DNA from: Pseudomonadota bacterium
Lineage (GTDB): Bacteria > Desulfobacterota > Desulfobulbia > Desulfobulbales > SURF-16
Direction of reading: 5' to 3'
Assembly (NCBI GenBank): GCA_018897105.1
Contig: JAHILF010000065.1
Location: forward strand, 1-59,420
DNA length: 59,420 nucleotides
Within the stretch, counting starts at the first letter, position 1, and every line of letters begins with the position of its first letter. Positions 52,809 through 59,420 of the stretch are shown piece after piece. The translations under genes were made by a program, and so were the position numbers. The notes beneath the pieces are model-generated. The model saw only the letters and a list, made by a program, of their open reading frames with translations. It did no database searches and was not told the DNA's origin.

Positions 52809-53172
52809 TTATCTGAACGTGGTTCCGCTGGTCGACGTAATGCTGGTGCTGCTCACCATTGTGCTCACCACCTCAACCTTCATCGCCACGGGGGGCATTC
52901 CTGTTGAACTGCCGAGGGCCTCGGCAAGCGCAGCGGAATGCGCAAAACGGCCGCAGACCGTGGTGATAAGCAAGGACGGCCGCGTCCGGGTGAACACCCA
53001 GGAGCTATCTCTGGCATCCCTGGGCTCGGCTATGGCCCCCTTAAGCCGCGACACGCCTGTGGTGGTGCGTGCGGATAAGCACCTGCCGCTGCAGAGCTTC
53101 GTGGATGTAATCGATGTGATCAAAAAACTCGGATTCAAAACCGTGAGCCTGCAAACAGAGCAGAGAATATGA
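52789..53172 (+). CDS. exbD: ExbD/TolR-family proton channel subunit
   Basis: The 127-residue protein has a short cytoplasmic start, one membrane helix (about 9-32) with the essential Asp in VPLVDVMLVLLTIVL, and a periplasmic domain with VVISKDGRV and VVRADKHLPLQSFVDVIDVI. It works in the ExbB5D2-TonB complex of the inner membrane. It overlaps exbB by 20 bases and tonB by four. Confidence 0.94.
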   Translation: MDEKEFDYLNVVPLVDVMLVLLTIVLTTSTFIATGGIPVELPRASASAAECAKRPQTVVISKDGRVRVNTQELSLASLGSAMAPLSRDTPVVVRADKHLPLQSFVDVIDVIKKLGFKTVSLQTEQRI

Positions 53173-54008
53173 GTCACCAGGCCAAGGCCATCAAGCTGTC
53201 ATTTCTTGTTCATTCAGCCCTGATCTGCATCGCCGTCCTGCTGAGCCGGTATGCGGCTCCGGAAGAATGCCCTCTTGTCATCGATTTTTCAATCGAAACG
53301 ACCGGCTTGACAATAGAGAAAGCGGCGAAATCAGCTGGTTCAACATCTGGTGCCGCGAGACAGAAAATTACTCCGGACGCTCCACCTTCAGTTGGGCCGG
53401 CAACTGTCCGCCCCGAAAAAATCTCTCCTAACAAGCCCGATGATGCTTATCGAAAAACGGCACGGCAAAAAAAATCACTCTCGCCCCAAAGACAGGCTGA
53501 CAACGCAAAGAAAACGGCCAAAGAAAAGCCGAAAGAACAGGGGAAATCCATTCCTGTCGCCGAAGAGCAGAAATCTGGACCAACCGATTCAACCTCAATG
53601 GCTGCCGATGCTGAAAAAACCAGTTCAGACGCCCACCCTGTTGCCTCTGCTGCCGGAGAGACAGCAAGCTGTAAACAGAGCGGGGCGGTGGCAGACCAAA
53701 ATCATGCTACCGGTGGTGGGGAGAGCGCGAGAAACTACCTGCAGTATAATTTCGCTTACATCCGCAACCTCATTATGCGTAACCTGTCTTTTCCGGCTGC
53801 GGCCCGCAAGCTGGGTTGGACCGGGAAAATAAGTGTAGCGTTTATTATCAGGGAAGACGGCAGTGTGGAGGACATCAATATTGTTTCCGGTTCAGGGCAT
53901 GAAGTGCTCGATATCAACGTCATTTCCGCCATCCGCAGAACCGCCCCGTTTCCCGAACCGCCTGTAAAGGCCCGATTCATTCTGCCCATCGTCTACAGCC
54001 TGAAATAA
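53169..54008 (+). CDS. tonB: TonB energy-transducing protein
   Basis: The 279-residue protein has an N-terminal membrane anchor (about 7-27, IKLSFLVHSALICIAVLL), a long Lys/Ala/Ser/Pro-rich linker (about 50-190) that can span the periplasm, and a C-terminal TonB domain (about 195-279) with NYLQYNFAYIRNLIMRNLSF, RKLGWTGKISVAFIIREDGS and APFPEPP. The anchor lacks the exact SHLS motif but carries a His (SFLVHS). It transmits energy to receptors 1 and 2. The start overlaps exbD by four bases (ATGA). A TonB located with its receptors suggests a dedicated system. Confidence 0.92.
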   Translation: MSHQAKAIKLSFLVHSALICIAVLLSRYAAPEECPLVIDFSIETTGLTIEKAAKSAGSTSGAARQKITPDAPPSVGPATVRPEKISPNKPDDAYRKTARQKKSLSPQRQADNAKKTAKEKPKEQGKSIPVAEEQKSGPTDSTSMAADAEKTSSDAHPVASAAGETASCKQSGAVADQNHATGGGESARNYLQYNFAYIRNLIMRNLSFPAAARKLGWTGKISVAFIIREDGSVEDINIVSGSGHEVLDINVISAIRRTAPFPEPPVKARFILPIVYSLK

Positions 54009-54077
54009 CCCGCTATGGCCTGACAGACATCGGGTTTTGCATTTGACCCGCTGCAAGCTCCATGCTAATATGGCTAG

Positions 54078-54455
54078 ATGAAAAATCAGCGTGAGCCATG
54101 CATTGAAAAAGCGGAACAAAAAGGCTACAGCTTTAAAGGCCGTATCTGGATCGAGGTGGAAGGAGCGACTTTTCTCGGTTACGGTCGGGTCACCCTGCTT
54201 GAAAGAATACGTCAATACGGTTCCATCAGCCAGGCCGCCAAATCCATGGACATGTCCTACCGTCATGCCTGGGATCTTGTTGACTCAATGAACCGCCAGT
54301 CCCCCCGACCGCTGGTGGAGACGACAACCGGAGGTAAAGGCGGTGGAGGCGCGAAAATTACCGCAACAGGCGAACAGGCGATCTCCCATTTCTGGAACCT
54401 TTACAAGCGCTTTAAAAAATTTCTCGACAAGGAAGCCAAAAACTTTACCTTGTAA
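54078..54455 (+). CDS. ModE-type winged-helix regulator 2, without molybdate-binding domain
   Basis: The 125-residue protein matches the DNA-binding domain of ModE well: FLGYGRVTLLERIRQYGSIS, QAAKSMDMSYRHAWDLVDSM, RPLVETTTGGKGGGGAKITA. It ends with a helical tail (FLDKEAKNFTL) and has no Mop/TOBE domain. The canonical recognition helix makes it the better candidate to bind the three ModE-like palindromes. Without the ligand domain it may sense metal through a partner such as FmdE, or respond constitutively. It closes the cluster, 69 bases after tonB, and precedes a convergent gene. Confidence 0.92.
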   Translation: MKNQREPCIEKAEQKGYSFKGRIWIEVEGATFLGYGRVTLLERIRQYGSISQAAKSMDMSYRHAWDLVDSMNRQSPRPLVETTTGGKGGGGAKITATGEQAISHFWNLYKRFKKFLDKEAKNFTL

Positions 54456-54520
54456 TACCTGCTGTCAGTCTGCACCTGCGGTTCTGAATCTCACTATGAA
54501 TCCGGCTTGCCTGACAACCA

Positions 54521-55960
54521 TCAGGCAACTACATCTCTCTCTTCGGCGGTCATGGCGCGAACATAAATCTGCAGGGTGTTCTTGTTGAGTTCCACCACCA
54601 CCTGCCGGTCCAACTTATCAATAACCCGCACCGCCTTGCCGATGGTGACCGCCACTCCGGGATAGAGGCTGCCATAAACATAAATTGCCTCACTGGAGGA
54701 CTGTTCAAGCTCTTTATCGAGCTGCATCTGCATTTCGGTCAGCTGGTTATTTTTTTCCATCACCTCGGGCATCATCTTGTTGAGCTCAGCCAGCACATTG
54801 GCCTTCTCGCCGCCGAAGTCTTTACCTTCCGCTTTTTTCATGTCATTGAGGGCGTTGATATTCTTGAGGATCTCGTTCATCCGGTTGGGCCAGTATTCCT
54901 TTGCCGCCTCAACCTGTCTCTTGCGTTTTTCCAGTTCAGGCTTCAACCCCACCGTCACTTCCGTGACAACCTCCGCCTCTGATCCGAGCTCCTTGACATG
55001 CATGCTGCCGCCGATGACGTACTTGCCGCCGATGACAGTGCCCTTGCCGCCGACAACCGTCATATTCCCGGCGGTTTTCACCCGGCCCTGCACCACAAAA
55101 TTTTCAACCCGCAAGGATCCTCTGGTTTCGATGAGACCGAAATTCTCGCAGAAATCAAGCTGGATATCACCTTTTGCCCGTATTTCCGCGTCCTGCCCCA
55201 CCACGCCACCGCATATCCGCACCTTACCCCCGGCCAGGATCTGGACATTATTCACCCCTTTGCCGATGAAAACATCCCCCTTGCACTTGATCTTGAACCC
55301 CGGCAGCACTTCCCCGCTAATCTCAAGCTTGGTGCCGCAGAAAGCGATGTTACCCACCGCCATGTCCAAATTGCCGGTGATGATGTGCTCTTCAAAAACA
55401 GAGGGCTTGCCGTCGCCCATGACGAACTTGCCATCCACCAGGGCGGTCACCTGCATGCCGTCTTCACTCAACGCCACGCCCGGTCCGCATTTGATGTTGA
55501 CATCTTTGCCGGGCTTGCAGGTGATCGCCTCACCCAGCACATTTTTACCAGGTGTCCCCAACGTGGCCGGGATCTTCTTCAGCAGCAACTGCCCCTTGGG
55601 CACATTGACGATATTGCCAAGCTCGCGGAAATCAACCCTGTCTTTTCCCGGTTTCAACGACTTTGCCCGGGAGACAATGACCGGCTTCACCACTGGTTTG
55701 ATCTTGGCGTTTTCTCCCGGCACCGGCGGTTTACCGCTGGCGATGACCGTTTTCCCCTCCCTTGCAGGGGGAAGCTTGGCGACAAAACCGAAAGATACTC
55801 CTTGAGTCTGCACCTCTTTGACAATCTCATCAAAGGGCACATTTTCAAAACGATCTTCCTCACTGAGAAGCTGAAGAACCGCCTTCAGTTTATCCTTGGT
55901 CAACTTCAACAGGAAACGGTCATTGCAGATTTTAACCGGTTTTTTCGAAAGATCTACCAT
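54521..55960 (-). CDS. FapA (DUF342) family protein
   Basis: The 479-residue protein has the FapA layout. An N-terminal alpha/beta region leads to TLGTPGKNVLGEAITCKPGK near 150. A central right-handed beta-helix of short hexapeptide-like turns follows (about 190-335: DVFIGKGVNN, GKVRICGGVVGQDAEIRAKG), then a coiled coil (about 340-420) and a C-terminal beta part (VYGSLYPGVAVTIGKAVRVI). FapA-type proteins contribute to flagellar assembly or cell-surface processes in some bacteria, and their biochemistry is unclear. It is convergent with the regulator at 54078 and not obviously part of the metal cluster. Confidence 0.88.
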   Translation of the reverse strand: MVDLSKKPVKICNDRFLLKLTKDKLKAVLQLLSEEDRFENVPFDEIVKEVQTQGVSFGFVAKLPPAREGKTVIASGKPPVPGENAKIKPVVKPVIVSRAKSLKPGKDRVDFRELGNIVNVPKGQLLLKKIPATLGTPGKNVLGEAITCKPGKDVNIKCGPGVALSEDGMQVTALVDGKFVMGDGKPSVFEEHIITGNLDMAVGNIAFCGTKLEISGEVLPGFKIKCKGDVFIGKGVNNVQILAGGKVRICGGVVGQDAEIRAKGDIQLDFCENFGLIETRGSLRVENFVVQGRVKTAGNMTVVGGKGTVIGGKYVIGGSMHVKELGSEAEVVTEVTVGLKPELEKRKRQVEAAKEYWPNRMNEILKNINALNDMKKAEGKDFGGEKANVLAELNKMMPEVMEKNNQLTEMQMQLDKELEQSSSEAIYVYGSLYPGVAVTIGKAVRVIDKLDRQVVVELNKNTLQIYVRAMTAEERDVVA

Positions 55961-56077
55961 TGCCTTCCTTCACATAACAGGGCAATCGCCAACAAGATAA
56001 AAGGGGGAGCGAACTATGCAGAAATAATTATAATTCGCACACGTTTATCTATCTTAGCACAGACACTCCGGAATCGA

Positions 56078-57064
56078 TTAAATAATTTTTTCCAGCTGCT
56101 TGATTTTCTCATATTCACCGAGCACCACCAGGGTATCGCCGCTTAAGATGCTGGTCCCCAGATTGGGGTTGAACTGCATCTCCCCCTGGCTGCGTTTGAT
56201 GGCAACGACGATCAGATCAAAATCCCGCCGGATATTGGATTCCATCACGGTTTTGTTCGTCATCTGCCCTTTCTCGGAAACCCGGAGCTCCTCCAGACGA
56301 AGCCCGAGTTCCCCGTCAGACACGGTCAGATCGATAAAATCGGTCACCGTGGGACGCAAGACATGATGGGCCATACGGGTAGCCCCTATATAATAGGGGG
56401 AAAGAACCTTATTTGCCCCGGCCCGGAGCAATTTTATCTCCACGCCCTCCACACCGCTGGAGCGGGCCATGATATAAAGATTCGGACTCAAACCTCTGGC
56501 GGAAAGAACGATATAGACATTATCGGCATCTGATGAGACAACGGCAATCAGGCCATTGGCCTTATCCACGCCCGCCTTGAGCAGCATATCATCATTCGAG
56601 GCCTCTCCCTCGAGAAAAAGATATCCCAGTTCACCAAGCTTCTTGATGGCCAGGGAATCATTGTCGATAACAACAAATTGTTTCTTTTCCGCGCTGAGCA
56701 GCTTGGTGATAACCTGACCAATGCGGCCGAAACCGCATACAATATAATGGTCGCTCAGTTCAGCCACCTTCTTCTTCATATTCAACCTCCCGTAAACAGC
56801 CTGAAGTCTGCCTTCTACCACGGCCTCGGTAATCTTCGTGAAAACAAACATCACAAATCCCACCCCTACGAGGATAAGGACCATTGTGAATACACGACCA
56901 GCGGGACTGAGATGAACAACCTCTCCGTAACCAACGGTGGAAATGGTGATGAGGGTCATATAAAGACCATCGAGAAAGGTGCTGTCCTCCAGCACCATGT
57001 AGCCGCATGCCCCGAAAACAAGAATAAGAATAAGGAGCAGCGCTGCCCTGAAAGGTTTTTGCAT
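56078..57064 (-). CDS. Two-helix potassium channel with RCK (TrkA-N and TrkA-C) domains
   Basis: The 328-residue protein has a membrane helix (about 7-26), a pore helix with the selectivity filter TVGYGE near 43-48, a second membrane helix (about 58-80), a TrkA-N/RCK domain with the Rossmann motif VCGFGRIGQVITKLL near 110, and a TrkA-C domain (about 240-328). This is the MthK-like layout. It conducts K+ and is gated by cytoplasmic ligands such as nucleotides or Ca2+. A 7-bp repeat array lies just before its start. Confidence 0.93.
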   Translation of the reverse strand: MQKPFRAALLLILILVFGACGYMVLEDSTFLDGLYMTLITISTVGYGEVVHLSPAGRVFTMVLILVGVGFVMFVFTKITEAVVEGRLQAVYGRLNMKKKVAELSDHYIVCGFGRIGQVITKLLSAEKKQFVVIDNDSLAIKKLGELGYLFLEGEASNDDMLLKAGVDKANGLIAVVSSDADNVYIVLSARGLSPNLYIMARSSGVEGVEIKLLRAGANKVLSPYYIGATRMAHHVLRPTVTDFIDLTVSDGELGLRLEELRVSEKGQMTNKTVMESNIRRDFDLIVVAIKRSQGEMQFNPNLGTSILSGDTLVVLGEYEKIKQLEKII

Positions 57065-57071
57065 AATAAAA

Positions 57072-57106
57072 AGAGTTTTGAGTTTAGAGTTCTGGGTTTT
57101 GGGATT
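57072..57106. repeat. Five 7-bp degenerate tandem units before the channel gene
   Basis: AGAGTTT, TGAGTTT, AGAGTTC, TGGGTTT and TGGGATT follow each other in register. The array starts eight bases upstream of the channel start codon. The same class of short-unit array occurs at 59200 and, with 9-bp units, at 6526. Confidence 0.75.
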
Positions 57107-57396
57107 TTATTGCCAGAGCAGTTAACACATTAAAATTTCATGAAAAACATACTTCAATATCCGCTTATTTGGCAAGATTCCATTTTACTCTGTATTTTCA
57201 ATCAATCCCACCGGATATTTTTCAGTCAGGCAAATGCTGCAATCGGCAAAAACTCCCGGAGCGTCCTCAAACCGGGACTCTATTCTGCAGGCAAAAGGCG
57301 AAATCGTAAAGAATAAAGTTATCCTGAAAAATGCCGATAAGTTTATTATAGACAACCAACCAGAAAAAGACATATCTATTCAGGGAAGGAACCGCC
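57107..57396. other. Divergent intergenic region
   Basis: AT-rich spacer between the leftward channel gene and the small rightward gene. I see no gene, and promoters for both sides should be here. Confidence 0.4.
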
Positions 57397-57519
57397 ATGA
57401 CACGCCAGGAAGCGATCAGTATTCTGATGTTAAGCCCCTTTTACTTTCGCCTGCCCCTCGTTGACCGAAAAGAACTTATCCGGGAATTCTGCATTCTGCA
57501 CGGGAAAAGAGACAAATAG
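57397..57519 (+). CDS. Small protein of 40 residues
   Basis: ATG 57397 is preceded at eight bases by GGAAGGA and opens a 40-codon frame, MTRQEAISILMLSPFYFRLP followed by a helical tail with ELIREFCILHGKRDK, ending at TAG 57519. The sequence looks like a compact pair of amphipathic helices, and similar small proteins appear familiar from deltaproteobacterial genomes, though I cannot name a family. Codon use is natural. It lies 209 bases before adk in the same direction. Confidence 0.65.
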   Translation: MTRQEAISILMLSPFYFRLPLVDRKELIREFCILHGKRDK

Positions 57520-57728
57520 CTGCGCAGCACCCTTTTCCCTTCTTTTATACCCTCTCGTCTCTGCAACATCTCAGACAATTCATCCTCTTTTTCTTTTTTA
57601 TGGCATAGTTTTTCAACATGAGCTATAGTCCTTTGCCAGTTATAGTAAAAGCACCGCAATTACTACATGTTACCTCAATTCTAGGAGAGGAATTTCAAGA
57701 TCAAACTTTGCACAAGGAGAGAGACGGG

Positions 57729-58406
57729 ATGAACATCTTAATTTTCGGTCCGAACGGAAGCGGTAAAGGAACCCAGGGCGCCAAGGTTCAGGAAAAATAC
57801 AAAATCGCACATGTCGAGTCCGGCGGCATTTTCCGGAAAAACATCAAAGGCGGCACCGAACTGGGCAAGAAAGCGAAAGAGTATATTGACAGAGGCGACC
57901 TGGTTCCCGATGATATCACCATTCCGATGATCCTCGACAGACTGAAAGAAGACGACTGCAAAAAAGGATGGCTGCTTGACGGTTTTCCCCGCAATAAGGT
58001 GCAGGCTGAGACCCTGGCCAAGGCATTGAAAGATGCCGGCATTGAACTCAATTACGTGATTGAAATCATGCTTGACCGCCAGATCGCCAAAGAAAGAATC
58101 ATGGGCCGCCGCCTGTGCGCCAACGATAACAACCACCCCAACCACATCGCTTTTGAGGCCATCAAACCGGTGGAGAAAGACGGTAAGCTCGTATGCCGTG
58201 TCTGCGGCGGCGACTTGAGCGCCCGTGCCGACGACCAGGATGAGGTCGCCATCGGCAAACGCCACGATATTTACTATGATACCAAGACCGGCACCATGGC
58301 TGCGGTAAACTTCTTCAAAGGCATTGACGGACCGAAGGTTATTTCCGTGGACGGCTCCGCCGGCATCAAGGAAGTTCTCGATTCCATCATGAAAGAACTC
58401 GACTGA
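57729..58406 (+). CDS. adk: Adenylate kinase
   Basis: The 225-residue protein has the P-loop FGPNGSGKGTQG near 7-18, the AMP-binding segment SGGIFRKNI and LLDGFPRNKVQAE near 82, and a lid domain (about 118-165) with Cys in RRLCANDNN and CRVCGGDL that could bind zinc. It interconverts AMP, ADP and ATP. The family's usual SGDMLR is SGGIFR here, and the lid is longer than average, so this is a divergent Adk. The frame is open from 57618, but ATG 57729 with GGAGAGAGACGGG upstream fits the normal N-terminus (MNILIFGPNGSGKGT). Confidence 0.93.
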   Translation: MNILIFGPNGSGKGTQGAKVQEKYKIAHVESGGIFRKNIKGGTELGKKAKEYIDRGDLVPDDITIPMILDRLKEDDCKKGWLLDGFPRNKVQAETLAKALKDAGIELNYVIEIMLDRQIAKERIMGRRLCANDNNHPNHIAFEAIKPVEKDGKLVCRVCGGDLSARADDQDEVAIGKRHDIYYDTKTGTMAAVNFFKGIDGPKVISVDGSAGIKEVLDSIMKELD

Positions 58407-58420
58407 TCTCCAAATCCCTC

Positions 58421-58450
58421 CAGGCAAGTCTCATTTGCGGGGCTTGCCTG
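58421..58450 (+). terminator. Hairpin after adk
   Basis: CAGGCAAG (58421-58428) pairs perfectly with CTTGCCTG (58443-58450) across 14 bases. No T run follows directly, so alone it would be a weak terminator or an mRNA 3' stabiliser ahead of the stronger hairpin at 58476. Confidence 0.6.
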
Positions 58451-58475
58451 ATGTAATATCTTACCAGGTAGTTAC

Positions 58476-58512
58476 AAAAGGTGAAGGCTGATAAAGCCCT
58501 CACCTTTTTTTA
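58476..58512 (+). terminator. Intrinsic terminator shared by convergent adk and DUF374 genes
   Basis: AAAAGGTGAAGGCT pairs with AGCCCTCACCTTTT around GATAA, followed by T. The A run on the left gives a T run for the opposite strand, so it can work in both directions. The TAA stop of the leftward gene (58512-58510) lies inside the right arm. Confidence 0.9.
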
Positions 58513-59232
58513 ATGCTCCTTCCTGCCAAACTCCCCCCATGATTTTTCATACAGATCATTCAGCGCCTGTTCCAGCAGGATCCGGTACTCCTCCAGTTCC
58601 ACACTCTGCAACTTCCCGGGCACCGATATCGGCTCGCCAAACCATAGGACAACCCGGGAGAAGGGCAGAGGTATGGCGGTGCGGTCCCAGCTGCGGAAGG
58701 ATTTATAGCGATCTGCCGCCCACCCCACCGGCAGAATGGGCGCCCCGGTCTTGCTGGCCAGCAGGATCGTGCCGGCCTGGGCCTTGCGGGCAGGGCCCTG
58801 GGAGCCGTCCGCCACCAGCACTGCGGTCTTACCCTGGTCCATCTCTTTCATCAACCCCTTCAAGGCGCCGATGGCTCCTTTGTTCCGCGACCCGCGCACA
58901 GTGGCAAACCCCTTGCTTTGCAGAATGCGGGACACATATTCCCCGTCCTTGCTGGCGCTGACCATGGCCACATAGGGGATCTTCCTGGCCTGATACACAA
59001 TATAAATAACACCGTAATGCCAGAAGGAAACGATAAAGGGCAAACCTGCCCCGGCAAGCCTGGTAAAACGCTCTTGATCGCGCCATTGCACCCGGCAGGT
59101 GGAAAACAGCACAAAAGAAAGAAGCCGAAATAAGAGCGGCACAACCCATAGCGAAAACCGGTAAAAAAGGCCTTTCTGCTGGCCGTCGACTTCCGGCTCC
59201 TTACTTCTGTCTCCTGACTCCTGGCTTCTCAC
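58510..59232 (-). CDS. DUF374-family lysophospholipid/lipid A-type acyltransferase
   Basis: The 240-residue protein has a membrane-like segment (about 28-45, LWVVPLLFRLLSFVLF), the acyltransferase motif FIVSFWHYG near 66-74, VSASKDGEYVS near 92, RGSRNKGAIGAL near 113, VLVADGSQGPARKAQAG near 138 and PILPVGWAADR near 165. These match the DUF374 branch of the LPLAT superfamily, which includes Kdo2-lipid A and lysophospholipid acyltransferases. It should act at the inner membrane on lipid A or phospholipid. The GTG start has GAGGGGG upstream. The first dozen codons coincide with a 7-bp repeat array, so the true start is somewhat uncertain. Confidence 0.87.
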   Translation of the reverse strand: MRSQESGDRSKEPEVDGQQKGLFYRFSLWVVPLLFRLLSFVLFSTCRVQWRDQERFTRLAGAGLPFIVSFWHYGVIYIVYQARKIPYVAMVSASKDGEYVSRILQSKGFATVRGSRNKGAIGALKGLMKEMDQGKTAVLVADGSQGPARKAQAGTILLASKTGAPILPVGWAADRYKSFRSWDRTAIPLPFSRVVLWFGEPISVPGKLQSVELEEYRILLEQALNDLYEKSWGEFGRKEH

Positions 59233-59234
59233 TT
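59200..59234. repeat. Five 7-bp degenerate tandem units at the 5' end of the DUF374 gene
   Basis: CTTACTT, CTGTCTC, CTGACTC, CTGGCTT and CTCACTT are in perfect 7-bp register and overlap the first codons of the leftward gene. Confidence 0.7.
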
Positions 59235-59319
59235 CATCCCCCTCACCTCTGACGCCTCTTTTTTCTCTTCTTTCTTCTCACTCAATGCCGTTAACTTAAG
59301 AAAAACTGACTACACTCGT

Positions 59320-59390
59320 CGTCACCCCGGCGAAGGCCGGGGTCCAGAATTGTCGTAACTACCTGGATTCCGGCCTTCGCCGGAATGACG
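59320..59390. repeat. REP-like long palindrome
   Basis: CGTCACCCCGGCGAAGGCCG at the left end is complementary to the right end at 59371-59390 with a few compensated changes, and the inner GTCCAG/CTGGA also pair, around a roughly 15-base centre. Such elements occur in many copies in proteobacterial genomes. Only one copy is visible here. Confidence 0.8.
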
Positions 59391-59420
59391 AACCTGGGCT
59401 CAGGCAACCGGCGAAAAGGC

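Noticed and set aside
54777-56146. Two long rightward open frames of 342 and 382 codons
   Set aside because: Both lie antisense to the well-supported FapA-family gene and show no family features.

Overview
The window looks like chromosomal DNA of an anaerobic Gram-negative bacterium, most likely a member of the Desulfobacterota close to Desulfobulbales. This is an inference from gene content and no marker gene settles it. The clues are an acetyl-CoA carboxylase with fused carboxyltransferase subunits and a free-standing biotin carrier, two FmdE-type proteins, many two-component sensors, a FapA/DUF342 protein, and an outer membrane implied by Lnt, TonB-dependent receptors and a DUF374 acyltransferase.

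Layout. 1-4902: a partial leftward gene, an unrecognised helical protein, and a FIST sensor protein with a PAS histidine kinase. 4945-10298 (leftward): accC, fused accA-accD, a biotin-carrier protein and birA. A 9-bp repeat array with an inverted tail separates accAD from the carrier gene. 10625-16181: corC, lnt and a large hybrid histidine kinase. 16182 to about 27400: an accessory island holding a dead AAA ATPase, a 2778-residue PKD/RHS protein, repeat elements, and shredded toxin-antitoxin genes (a split DUF4258 gene, a frameshifted HigB-like toxin, an intact HigA-like antitoxin with its palindromic operator, and a YgiT-type zinc-finger gene). 27605-33220: core genes prfB (with a programmed +1 frameshift), an Fe-S reductase subunit, a DsbA-like protein, phoH, ybeY and pdxJ. 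corC, lnt, prfB, phoH and ybeY are often neighbours, so the island probably split an ancestral cluster. 33243-38616 (leftward): a decayed receiver-domain copy, a secreted tandem-repeat protein, and a PhnD-like binding protein/NarX-type kinase/NarL-type regulator operon.

The most interesting region is 39143-54455. It is a self-contained TonB-dependent uptake cluster bracketed by two ModE-type winged-helix regulators that lack the molybdate-binding domain. It encodes a small sulfite-oxidase-fold protein, two TonB-dependent receptors, two FmdE-family proteins, two class-I methyltransferases, a DUF4213/DUF364 (putative heavy-metal chelation) protein, two periplasmic binding proteins, one FecCD permease, one ATPase, and dedicated ExbB, ExbD and TonB. 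Palindromes of the form CGTTAT-N11/12-ATA(C/G)CG, resembling the E. coli ModE box, lie before the first regulator and before both receptors. I read it as a TonB-energised importer and processor for a complexed metal, probably molybdenum or tungsten. The substrate is inference.

54521-59420: leftward fapA-like and potassium-channel genes, a 40-codon small gene, adk with a strong terminator, a leftward DUF374 acyltransferase, and a REP-like palindrome at the right edge.
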